Source: DATMER01 sp963741305
GTDB taxonomy: Bacteria; Acidobacteriota; Thermoanaerobaculia; Multivoradales; UBA5704
DNA: 64,000 bases
Assembly: GCA_963741305.1 (NCBI GenBank)
Contig: CAVUHL010000003.1
Location: 2,232,001-2,296,000 of the forward strand
Direction: 5' to 3'
Shown here: one piece after another, positions 25,201 to 32,472 of the stretch
Position numbering within the stretch: position 1 is the first letter of the stretch
How the letters are laid out: each line of letters opens with the position of its first letter
Position numbers and translations under genes: made by a program
The notes under the pieces: model-generated
What the model was told of the DNA's origin: nothing
Seen by the model: only the letters and a program-made list of their open reading frames with translations
Database searches by the model: none

Positions 25201-28200
25201 TGACGTTCGCGTCAACGGCTGCCGTGGCGATCGAGAACAAGCGGCTGCTCGACCAAGCCCGCAGCGTTGCCGACAAGCTCATGTCGTTCTATCAGAGAAG
25301 CGGCGAGCTGAACGCACTGTCCGGCCCCAGGGAGATTCTCCGGAAGATCGTTGCCCAGATGATCGAGGCCGCCGGGGCTTCCTGGGTCGTCATCGTGTTG
25401 ATCGACCGGGCCGGCCGTACCGTGAGCGCCATCGAGTCCAGTGGCCAAGCCTCGTTGGAGGAGAACGCCACCCTTCTCATCCGGCCTGACGGCATCTCGA
25501 TGCAGGTGATGAGGTCAGGAGAGGCCTATCCCATCGACAGCGTTGCCAAGATGCGGGACAAGGTCAATCCCGTGCTCATTAGGAGATCGGTACGGGCGGC
25601 GATCTGCCTGCCGCTGTCGCTTCCAGGAAAACCGATCGGGGTCATGTGGATTCACTACGATGAGCCACACCGCTTTCCCGGATCTGAGGTGGCGGCCCTG
25701 CAACTCTATGTCAACCAAGCGGCGACCGCGTACGAAAGCAGCCGCCGGACTGAAACCCTTGAGAACATCCGGGCCACCTCCGCGGCGCTGGCCCAGGTCG
25801 ACGACATGAGAAGCCTGCTGGACAAGATCGTGCGGGGAGCGCAGCGGGTGCTCAAGGCCGAGGAGGCCGCGCTCTGGCCGTACGACGCCAAGACGGATGC
25901 CTTCATTCCGGATGCGTCTACCTATGCCGGTGACCATCCAGGCGCATGGAGCGAGCTGCAGAAGAGAGGGCCGCAGAAACGGGGCACCGCCTACAACATC
26001 ATGAACCACGGCTGGGTCGGTGTGGAGGACATCCGGATTCAGGTCGATAAGGACCAAATCGGAGCAACAACCCGGCAGTTCCTCCAGGAGGTGGGTGGAC
26101 GCGGCTTCCAAGGGGTCGTGCTCAAGGTCGGCCGCGAGAAGCTCGGCGTCCTGTACGCGATCTATCTTAACCCCACTCCGTTCGGCGAGGAAGAACGAGA
26201 GACCGCGTTCACGTTCGCCGAGCATGTGGCGGTGGCGCTGAAGAAGGCCAGGTTGCTCGACCAGGTGCAGCGGGCCCGCGAAGCCGCTGAGGTAGTGGCG
26301 CGCGCAACCCTCCTGGAAGACCCCAAGCACGCCCTGCTGCCGATCGTCCAGGAGACGAAGAGGGCTCTCGACTGCAGCGCCGTCGTCCTGTTCCAATGCA
26401 ACGAGGAGTCGGGAACCCTGCTCCTACCGCCGACCATGACCGGATTGATTCCGCTGCCGGAGGACATACCCCTGGATCAATCACTTGTCCTCGCCATGGT
26501 GGAACGCGACAGTCCTTACATCGTTCAAGACGTGGCCAGCGACGAGAGGTACAAGGAGAGCCCCTTCGCTCTCCGCCAGGGGATCAAGTCCTGCGTCGCC
26601 GTTCCTCTCAAGGCAGCCGGCAGGAGAGTGGGAGTGATGTTCGTCAACTACCGGAACCCGCGGCGGTTCACGGCCGACGAAATCACCAACATCGAGCTCT
26701 TCGCTAACCAGGCGGCGGTGGCCATCCGTAACATCCACCTTCTCGAGGAGAGCACGGCAAAGCTCAAGCAGCAGGAGACGCTCGCCGAGCTCTCCCGCGA
26801 GCAACTCCTGGCCAACTCCGCCCAAGCCACGATGGACAGGGCGGTTGAGTTCGCGGCCCGCGTGCTCGACACGGAGTTTTCGAACATCGTCCTCCCCGAC
26901 CGCGAAGGACGTCTCCTCTTCAGCGCCGCCGTGGGTTGGCCACAGGAAATGACGGAAGCTCCTCACTACCTGGAGCGAGGAGAAGGTTCCCAGACCGGCT
27001 ACACGATTCGCAAGCGGGAGCCTGTCCCCGTCTACGACTACAGGACGGTCAAGGAGTTCAGGGTACCGGAGATAGTATTCAAGCACGGCATTCATTCTGG
27101 ACTTAGTGCTCCGATGCTCCTGGGCGGCAAAGTCGTCGGCGCGATGCTGGTCCACACGACGCGGCCGCACCGGTTCACCGAGGACGACGGTAACCTTCTC
27201 AGCATGATCGCCAACCAGACCGCGACGGCCTTGGAGCGGGCGCGGCAGTACGAGACCAGCCGGCGCAGGAGCCGGTATCTCGAAGCCTTGTACGATGCCG
27301 CCAAGACGATCACGGCCCAGGCTGGAACGGACCAAAAGCAGATCCTCGACCAGATCGTTCCGAACATGTTGAGGATCATTGGACTCGAGGGGTCCGAGCC
27401 GGTTCTCGGAGCGATCCTTCTCTACAACGAGGAAACGGACGAGCTGGCCCCTGCCAGCGTATACCCGCTGAAGAGGCAGGAGGAGATTAAGAGGCAGTTT
27501 GGAAAGAGGAACCCGCGCGCGCTCCAGGGACGAGGTGAGCGCATTGGAATCACCGGCCGTGCCGTGTTCACCCGCGCACCGCAACGGGTCGGGGATGTAA
27601 GGCTCGGTCCTGATCCCGACTTCATCGGTTGCCCCCCTGAAAGCGTCTCCGAGCTGGCGGTCCCCCTGATCGACCGCAGCGATCGAGGAAAGGTCATCGG
27701 AGTGCTCAACGTCGAGAGCGATAAGGAGGATGCCTTCGACGAGGAGGACGAGGAGGCTCTCAAGGCCCTGGCGGAGCTGGTCGTCGTGGCACTGGTTAAT
27801 GCCCGCCAGCGCGAGGAGCTCGGAACCCAGACGGCCTTGGCTTGGATGGGGATGGGAGATGCAGTGGTGCGCCACGAACTGCAGAGCCATCTCGGCATCC
27901 TGAGAGGGTTGGTGCGCCTGCTGAGGGAGGATCTGGGTAGGTGCGAGATTCCTTCTCAATGCGAACATTATCTCGAGGAAATTGAGAACAAGCTGCCCGA
28001 TTTCAGAATGGCGGTAGCTGCGGGCAGGCTGGACGAGGGGATATCCTCCATCCCTGTCGAGGAGTTGATTCGAGCCTGTGAAGAACGGGTCAAGGAGGGC
28101 GCGCTCGGACGCTTGAAAGTCGAGCATCATTTTGGCGTCGATCCTTCGACGCGCATCCGCTGCAATGGCAACTGGCTTCAGCGAGTCCTGGATATCTTTG

Positions 28201-28550
28201 TCAGTAACTCGCGAAGTGCAAGGGCGAGGAGCATCATCCTGGGAAGCCGTCCCGGGGGGCGCCGGGAATCTCATGTGGAGATTTACGTCGAGGACGACGG
28301 CTCTGGCATTCCCGAGCACCTGAGGAAGTGGATCCTGCACTCACCGGTGCCCAAGAGCGCGGGTTCAGGGGGGAATGGAGCAGGTCTTCTCCTCGCAAAG
28401 AGCATTGTCCAAACCTACGATGGCTTCATCTACTACGAAGACATCGAGCCGCATGGTACGATGATGATCATATCGCTGCCCATGGACGCCACCGCTGCTG
28501 AAGGTCCGTCGGCACCTGTTTCTACCGGGGGGGAAAACCAGGATGCCTAA
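22227..28550 (+). CDS. giant multi-GAF/PAS sensor histidine kinase
   Basis: 2107 residues, cytosolic, with no signal peptide or membrane segment. About ten GAF units follow one another, roughly at residues 15-150, 160-350, 490-635, 650-810, 825-1010, 1025-1185, 1200-1350, 1360-1510, 1525-1680 and 1690-1865. They typically end in phrases such as AVPLKAAGRRVGVMFVNYRN and FANQAAVAIRN. One PAS domain lies near 360-470 (SSPAGIIAVDRKGLIKEYNR). The kinase part has the phospho-acceptor His 1883 (VVRHELQSHLGIL), the N box FVSNSRSARA, G1 DDGSGIPEHL and G2 SGGNGAGLLLAKSIV. Ribosome site GGAGGG. Its stop overlaps the start of the receiver-TIR gene by 8 bp, which makes that protein the obvious phosphorylation partner. 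The input signals are unknown. Confidence 0.9.
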   Translation: MDESQILQRLRAIGEDIATGTPPHIIFDSIVEAVEALGFDRVRLDLISLDGATLTPAASRGFDRNGPDEPIPVGEDPDLARLLGEMRPRIEPGSNGTGERGIAPLLLRGSLVGKLTVDHAVSGKLVSPADLDAVLLFAQQAAFAQATLWAGSLESLQQTTLAIAHATQEMMGGLEAMSLRERLDMIARRAAKILDAETSGVFLLRDGKLVLGASHGQLEDFDPGKVKPLRVHDEDGGGLTGWIAYHRKLFKDHGPSLKRHPAVAHSETHSPSGDCYSLLAIPLIKGAGPDGELIGLIRADNKKGREKDQALATLGFSQEDEWILTLFAEAAIVAIESAELVNHLKEQGDFLHGLISSSPAGIIAVDRKGLIKEYNRRAEQILGYTRGEVLDKPVAPLYLDENEPRIIGKKLHEEPDHHVRGYDTYVRSKAGKAIPIQHSSTWLFDATGERVGSVGYFVDLREQRELKRREQLLLKASKDLAEAANLDDGLQRLAEIMALELGRSFCGILLMDEAGESLTLRAESVTKEPAWRARRQQIVFSEWPFLEERLKKGRPWAQMWSVQVCQPTLSRLSALFGFKRRIEMLLAVPLKIGDRVVGQLDLGDLKGEERPAFSKEEIALASALAAQVAGLIQRFQLLETTVRSENLLKALVQASPHIQASAEIKVLQQVIVRLAAEMVGCQIGGLFLYRPHLGQLELVAVFGAPEELVGEQISETEGLVGTVARAGETAFSKTSPQEDLFRSLDLKAVAVVPFRRGSGTVEAVLFVGSARSREPFNLADREVLNAFAVQAAIALDTARLMNREQLYSRQMATLHRISDYIQGAATLEEILHSVLTGITANYGLGFNRAVLLLVDETGDYLVGESGIGELEEDKAREAWKAANEVDDFERYLRRREKGEIPPTTVGRRIRNLRLPIRESGVFADTLKTGKYHHVPTDWLDRVVPAHFLKMIRVRTPLAVAPLAAKGQLIGLLVADNKFTQAPIGEDLSNALMTFASTAAVAIENKRLLDQARSVADKLMSFYQRSGELNALSGPREILRKIVAQMIEAAGASWVVIVLIDRAGRTVSAIESSGQASLEENATLLIRPDGISMQVMRSGEAYPIDSVAKMRDKVNPVLIRRSVRAAICLPLSLPGKPIGVMWIHYDEPHRFPGSEVAALQLYVNQAATAYESSRRTETLENIRATSAALAQVDDMRSLLDKIVRGAQRVLKAEEAALWPYDAKTDAFIPDASTYAGDHPGAWSELQKRGPQKRGTAYNIMNHGWVGVEDIRIQVDKDQIGATTRQFLQEVGGRGFQGVVLKVGREKLGVLYAIYLNPTPFGEEERETAFTFAEHVAVALKKARLLDQVQRAREAAEVVARATLLEDPKHALLPIVQETKRALDCSAVVLFQCNEESGTLLLPPTMTGLIPLPEDIPLDQSLVLAMVERDSPYIVQDVASDERYKESPFALRQGIKSCVAVPLKAAGRRVGVMFVNYRNPRRFTADEITNIELFANQAAVAIRNIHLLEESTAKLKQQETLAELSREQLLANSAQATMDRAVEFAARVLDTEFSNIVLPDREGRLLFSAAVGWPQEMTEAPHYLERGEGSQTGYTIRKREPVPVYDYRTVKEFRVPEIVFKHGIHSGLSAPMLLGGKVVGAMLVHTTRPHRFTEDDGNLLSMIANQTATALERARQYETSRRRSRYLEALYDAAKTITAQAGTDQKQILDQIVPNMLRIIGLEGSEPVLGAILLYNEETDELAPASVYPLKRQEEIKRQFGKRNPRALQGRGERIGITGRAVFTRAPQRVGDVRLGPDPDFIGCPPESVSELAVPLIDRSDRGKVIGVLNVESDKEDAFDEEDEEALKALAELVVVALVNARQREELGTQTALAWMGMGDAVVRHELQSHLGILRGLVRLLREDLGRCEIPSQCEHYLEEIENKLPDFRMAVAAGRLDEGISSIPVEELIRACEERVKEGALGRLKVEHHFGVDPSTRIRCNGNWLQRVLDIFVSNSRSARARSIILGSRPGGRRESHVEIYVEDDGSGIPEHLRKWILHSPVPKSAGSGGNGAGLLLAKSIVQTYDGFIYYEDIEPHGTMMIISLPMDATAAEGPSAPVSTGGENQDA

Positions 28551-29358
28551 GGCCAGAGTTCTACTGGCGGACAACGATCCGCAAGCTTGGGTGTGGTCCG
28601 ACCTGCTGAGCAGAAGGGATTATACGGTCACCACCGCTCCTTCGTTGGAGAGCGCGAAAAATGCCCTTCGCGGCAGCGATTTCGACGTTGCCATTTTGGA
28701 CCTACGGCTGGAGGATGACTTGGACAAGAATGATGAGAGCGGTCGAAAGCTCGCCGAGGAGTATGCAGACTCCTTGCCTATCATCATTCTGAGCGGAGAG
28801 CCCAGCAAGAAAACGCTGTTGTGGGTGATGCAGCATCGAGATCCGGACGGCCCATACCTATCCGTCGTCGACAAAGGGCAAGGCATCGATGCTCTGCTCA
28901 AGGAGATGCGAAAGGCCCTTCCTCCGAAAGTATTCGTTTCTCACGGTCACGACGATACCGCTACAGCCGCAGTGCAGATCTTCCTTCGCCAGAGCGGCCT
29001 CCAACCCGTCATCCTGAAGGACCAGCCAGGACGCAGCGAACCGGTTCTCGATTTGCTCGAGAGGCATGCCGAAGTTGAATTCGCAGTGGTTCTGGTAACG
29101 CCGGATGACATGGGGTCGCTCAAGGGTGAACCGCCCAAGCCACGTGCGCGGCAGAACGTGGTCTTTGAGCTTGGCTATTTCCTGGGCAAGCTTGGCCGTA
29201 CACGTGTAGTGGCGCTGTGCAAGGATGACGCTGACGGCATCGAGTGGCCATCCAACTATAAGGGTGTACTCTACCAGACAATGGATCGAGACGATGGTTG
29301 GAAGTATAAACTGGGGAAGGCCATGAAGTCGGCCGGCGTCGATATCCATATGGTATAG
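28543..29358 (+). CDS. receiver domain fused to TIR-like (CAP12/PF10137-type) domain
   Basis: 271 residues. Residues 1-125 form a response-regulator receiver: acidic pocket D10, phospho-acceptor D53 in AILDLRL, S84 in IILSGE and K111 in VVDKG. Residues 129-271 form a TIR-like nucleotide-binding domain of the type found as NADase effector in some CBASS operons. The pattern is KVFVSHGHDDTATAAVQIFL, then DQPGRSEPVLDLLERHAEVE, VVLVTPDDMGSL and PRARQNVVFELGYFLGKLGR, where E209 is the expected catalytic glutamate. The inferred role is NAD+ cleavage or nucleotide signalling switched on by phosphorylation from the upstream kinase, with which it overlaps by 8 bp. It has no DNA-binding domain. Confidence 0.88.
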   Translation: MPKARVLLADNDPQAWVWSDLLSRRDYTVTTAPSLESAKNALRGSDFDVAILDLRLEDDLDKNDESGRKLAEEYADSLPIIILSGEPSKKTLLWVMQHRDPDGPYLSVVDKGQGIDALLKEMRKALPPKVFVSHGHDDTATAAVQIFLRQSGLQPVILKDQPGRSEPVLDLLERHAEVEFAVVLVTPDDMGSLKGEPPKPRARQNVVFELGYFLGKLGRTRVVALCKDDADGIEWPSNYKGVLYQTMDRDDGWKYKLGKAMKSAGVDIHMV

Positions 29359-29377
29359 GCATTCATCATTTCATAAT

Positions 29378-31048
29378 ATGAACCTGTATCCTTCACGTCC
29401 CCAACTCGTGATCCGCGTCGGTGTCACTGGACACCGGGAGGGTTCTGACCTCGGCAGCGAAGCTTTGCGCGAAGCCATTCAGAAGGTACTTGCTCAGATC
29501 GGAAGCATCGCCCTGGAAGCCTTCCTGGCGAAACGCCAGCGCTTCGCCAAAGATCCAAATATGCCGATTCTACGCTTGGTCTCTTCTCTGGCTCAGGGCG
29601 CTGACCGGCTGGTCGCGCAAGAGGCGACTGCGAAGGAATACAAGCTGCATGCTCTCCTGCCCTTCCCCCGGGGTATCTATGCTAAAGACCCCAATCTGGG
29701 CTCGTTAGACGAATTCAATGACCTTCTGGATGACCAAGAGAAGACTGAGAGAGTTTTTGAGCTCGATAACTCCTCCGCGACGGAAGCCGAAAGGAAGGCT
29801 GCCTACGAAGCAGCCGGCCGGCTGGTGTTGCGTCAAAGCGATATCCTGATTGCAATCTGGGATGGCGAGCCCGCAAGAGGGATGGGAGGCACAGGACAGA
29901 TCGTGGAGGAGGCCCAGGCATTGGAGATCCCGGTGCTGCGGATCGACTCGAATCTTCCTCATGGAATCACCTTGTTGAATTCGAAGGACTCCACCCCCGG
30001 CTCGGGATTCCCTGGCCAACAACTCCGGGAGCGGCTTCTTCAGATTCTGATTCCTCAGGCTGGCGTCGTCACTGAGAGGCTCCTCCCCCTGGAAGAATCG
30101 AAAAAGTGGAGAGAGGCTTCCGAGCTACCCGCCAATCTCTCACACGAAGGCGACGCCGTCTTGCGAACCGGCTTCATCTGGGCAGACAAGCGGGCCAAAC
30201 TGTTTGCATTTCTGTACCGCTTGTCGTATCGCTCGATCTATGTGCTGGGTGCGGTTGCAGTGCTCTTCGCCTATCTGGGCTCCACCGCGGAGCTCCACCG
30301 GCATAGAGTTTATCTGAGTCTCGAGCTTGCCGCGATTCTTGTCATTTTGTTTTTGACCCTGCTCGGGTGGTTGTTCAAGTGGCACAGACAATGGTTGGAC
30401 TATCGACACCTGGCTGAGAGCTTGCGGGCGACGCGAATCTCAGCTCTCCTGGGTCGCGTGGCCTCCCACTCTCCGGTTCCCGCAAAGGTAGGTGGGGAAC
30501 TGAAAAGCAGCAAAGCCATGTTTTATCTTCGCTCCTTCGTCAGCCAAGCCGGCTTGGTCACTGCTGTGCTCGACGAGCCATATCGCGATGCGTTCCGTGC
30601 GTTCCTGCATGAGAACGTCGTCGATCAGATCCGGTATCATCGGCGAACGGCAGAGCGCTGCCATCGCAATCACAAGAGGTGGCACATGAGCGCCCAAGCG
30701 CTCTTCGTTCTTGCGGCAATCGCTTGCGGTCTCCACTTCTTGGTCCATGAAGAGAGCACTGACCTGCGAGTGCGTGCACTGAACTTTGCCGTGATCGTCC
30801 TTCCTGCCTTCGGCGGCGCAATCGGAGCCCTCCTTCACCATGGTGAATCGGAGAGGATCAAGCGGCTGTCGGAGGGCCTCGCGGAACACCTGGAGGTTCT
30901 GAGAGGCAAACTGTTGGCAGATTTGGGAAGGATTCCTTCGTCTCAGGAGCTGGCCTCCCTGACCGATGAATTCTCGACCATCTGCCTTGCCGAGCTCATG
31001 GACTGGCGGTTCCTCTTCCTCGACCGCCCGCTCGTCCTACCAGCTTGA
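29378..31048 (+). CDS. SLOG-domain protein with four membrane segments (SLATT-like effector)
   Basis: 556 residues. The N-terminal third is a SLOG/Rossmann-like nucleotide-sensing domain: VIRVGVTGHRE at residue 11, SSLAQGADRLVAQEA, ILIAIWDGEPARGMGGTGQI, then VEEAQALEIPVLRID. Four hydrophobic helices follow in two pairs (about residues 285-303, 311-335, 440-455 and 467-487), with charged helices between and after, like the SLATT or DUF4231 pore-type modules. SLOG domains bind NAD-derived nucleotides, and SLATT modules are predicted channel effectors in nucleotide-based conflict systems. It starts 19 bp behind the receiver-TIR gene without a ribosome binding site. The inferred role is the membrane effector of this locus. 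Confidence 0.75.
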   Translation: MNLYPSRPQLVIRVGVTGHREGSDLGSEALREAIQKVLAQIGSIALEAFLAKRQRFAKDPNMPILRLVSSLAQGADRLVAQEATAKEYKLHALLPFPRGIYAKDPNLGSLDEFNDLLDDQEKTERVFELDNSSATEAERKAAYEAAGRLVLRQSDILIAIWDGEPARGMGGTGQIVEEAQALEIPVLRIDSNLPHGITLLNSKDSTPGSGFPGQQLRERLLQILIPQAGVVTERLLPLEESKKWREASELPANLSHEGDAVLRTGFIWADKRAKLFAFLYRLSYRSIYVLGAVAVLFAYLGSTAELHRHRVYLSLELAAILVILFLTLLGWLFKWHRQWLDYRHLAESLRATRISALLGRVASHSPVPAKVGGELKSSKAMFYLRSFVSQAGLVTAVLDEPYRDAFRAFLHENVVDQIRYHRRTAERCHRNHKRWHMSAQALFVLAAIACGLHFLVHEESTDLRVRALNFAVIVLPAFGGAIGALLHHGESERIKRLSEGLAEHLEVLRGKLLADLGRIPSSQELASLTDEFSTICLAELMDWRFLFLDRPLVLPA

Positions 31049-31082
31049 ACCCCTCCTGTCCACCCCGCTGACCCAGCTGGCA

Positions 31083-31604
31083 TCATATGGAGTAGTAGTG
31101 CAGCGATATTTTCGCATACCACTTAAGGAATACTTCCTTTACGCTGTTCCTACCCTTGGTATTGATCGTCGGGCTTGGCATCTTATGAATAAAGACATCG
31201 GTCACACCGGTGTCGAATACGCCTCCAGATATGTTGTTTTCTCGAAAGATCAGCAGTGGAAGATTGAGGGCAAAAAGGATTCCTGCCTCGAGGTTATTCC
31301 AAGGAGTCGGGAATGAAAGCGTTTCTTCGGGTGAGAGAGGTCTTTCTCCCCGTTCTTTCCCAACTCCGCGCTTCCGCGTGCCGGAGGTAGCCTGGAACTG
31401 CTCGAAGCCCAAGACCAGTCCTCCAGCGCAATGACGGGCAATTAGCAGAACTTCTCGCAGGGGAAGCTCTGCCGGGTAGTCCGATCGACCTAAGGACCGC
31501 GGTTCAAGGTTTAGCTCGTCGAGGAATCGGATGAGCACCCTACGAGCGGCCTCCTGATCAGGGCTCAGGTCGGTCGGGCAAGAGACGAAGACAGGGATCT
31601 TCAC
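31083..31604 (-). CDS. small TIR/nucleoside-deoxyribosyltransferase-like protein
   Basis: 173 residues, GTG start with GGGAG 7 nt upstream. The N-terminus KIPVFVSCPTDLSPDQEAAR and the later PTPWNNLEAGILFALNLPLL (with a buried glutamate) followed by IFRENNISGGVFDTGVTDVF look like the Rossmannoid fold shared by TIR domains and nucleoside deoxyribosyltransferases. I cannot name the family firmly. It is convergent with the SLOG gene, with 34 bp between the stops, and AT-rich like the island. It may be an additional sensor, a regulator or an independent neighbour. Confidence 0.6.
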   Translation of the reverse strand: MKIPVFVSCPTDLSPDQEAARRVLIRFLDELNLEPRSLGRSDYPAELPLREVLLIARHCAGGLVLGFEQFQATSGTRKRGVGKERGERPLSPEETLSFPTPWNNLEAGILFALNLPLLIFRENNISGGVFDTGVTDVFIHKMPSPTINTKGRNSVKEVFLKWYAKISLHYYSI

Positions 31605-31626
31605 AAGGTCACTCCCTCATTGGTAC

Positions 31627-31749
31627 TCATGGGGCGAAGGTCGCCCGCCTCACACCAAGGTCAGGTCGCCTGCAATCTGCCGGATCCAACTCGGCTGCCT
31701 TCTGGACTTGACTCGCTGCTCGGGCGGAAGTCTTGACCTGAAGCGCCAT
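31627..31749 (-). pseudogene. truncated RelE/ParE-type toxin
   Basis: The ATG at 31749 lies 2 bp after the antitoxin stop. Reading begins MALQVKTSARAASQVQKAAE, the usual start of RelE/ParE toxins, but leaves the family after about 20 codons and stops at codon 41; intact toxins have about 90-100 residues. The catalytic beta-sheet is missing, so the toxin is dead. The position next to the antitoxin and the N-terminal match are seen directly; the family name is from memory of that N-terminus. Confidence 0.6.
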
Positions 31750-31751
31750 GC

Positions 31752-31973
31752 TCAATCGTTTTTTGGTAACGACTGCAGCAACTCTTCGAGAGTGATGTAC
31801 TCGCCCCGATCGATCTCGGCCATGGCGGCAAGAAGCTCGTCCTCCTGCGCTTCGGAAAGCTCGAAGCTCTCGTCAGCACCGCGAGCGACAATGGCTACGA
31901 CCGCTCCCTCCGGGAAGGAGACGCCCTCCACGACGATCTTTCCGTTGACGACGGTTCCGGTAGCGACTTGCAT
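31752..31973 (-). CDS. orphan antitoxin-like protein
   Basis: 73 residues, strongly acidic C-terminal half. It begins with MQVATGTVVNGKIVVEGVSF, a short beta-hairpin region seen in many small antitoxins paired with RelE/ParE toxins. It ends with a helix (EDELLAAMAEIDRGEYITLE). The toxin gene behind it is truncated to a remnant, so this is probably an orphan that once neutralised it. No good ribosome binding site is visible; the start codon is close to the direct-repeat fragment at 31984. Confidence 0.65.
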   Translation of the reverse strand: MQVATGTVVNGKIVVEGVSFPEGAVVAIVARGADESFELSEAQEDELLAAMAEIDRGEYITLEELLQSLPKND

Positions 31974-31983
31974 GGTGCCATGG

Positions 31984-32010
31984 TACTACGAGTCGCTGTG
32001 TCGGAAAGTG
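31984..32010 (+). repeat. right copy of the 27-bp direct repeat, gene-end remnant
   Basis: It encodes YYESLCRKV in the plus direction and matches 22078-22104 at 24 of 27 positions. No upstream part of the parent gene is preserved here. It marks the right edge of the signalling island and the left edge of a stretch of decayed genes. Confidence 0.5.
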
Positions 32011-32109
32011 CTGTGGGCCACAGTAGCAGGTCGGAAACATCGCGTCGCGTCCGTCCAACGCAAGGGAGTTTCTGGCTCAGCGTGTAGACTCAACAGAAGG
32101 AGGTACCCT

Positions 32110-32415
32110 ATGCCACTCATCGTCCGCACATCCGCAGAATCGCGGCCGAGATGGCCGGACCGCGTCGCCAGGAGGCGGAGGAGTTCTACAGGAGCCTCGG
32201 CGTCGCCCGCGAGAGCTGGCACCACCAGGAGACGCCGCACAGCCCCATTGTCATCGCGGTGACTGAAGTGGACGAGCCTGAGACCAGGACCAAGCAGTAT
32301 GTTGCGTCCGACCGCCCCTTCGACCTCTAGTTCAAGGACCAAGTCCGGAACCTGACCGGAATCGATCCCGACACCCGAGCCCCTCGGTCCTCCAAGCGAA
32401 GTGATCTTCGACACG
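32110..32415 (+). pseudogene. decayed small gene with frameshifts and a stop
   Basis: A good GGAGG precedes the ATG at 32110. Three frames together give one continuous-looking protein: MPLIVRT, then RRIAAEMAGPRRQEAEEFYR with SLGVARESWH, an in-frame TAG at 32328-32330 after DRPFDL, then FKDQVRNLTGIDPD, and after another shift EPLGPPSEVIFDT. At least two frameshifts and one stop interrupt it. I do not know the function of the parent protein. Confidence 0.6.
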
Positions 32416-32472
32416 CGGGCGAGGCGCCCGTGCGCTACCCGTAACCTCCCAGGCCGTCGCCGCGGGATCTTT

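Noticed and set aside
26481..28340. A 619-codon minus-strand frame inside the GAF kinase gene
   Set aside because: Antisense to well-conserved GAF and kinase domains; no ribosome binding site or recognisable domain.
31708..32262. 184-codon plus-strand frame over the antitoxin
   Set aside because: Antisense to the antitoxin and mixed from the repeat remnant and a wrong frame of the decayed gene at 32110.
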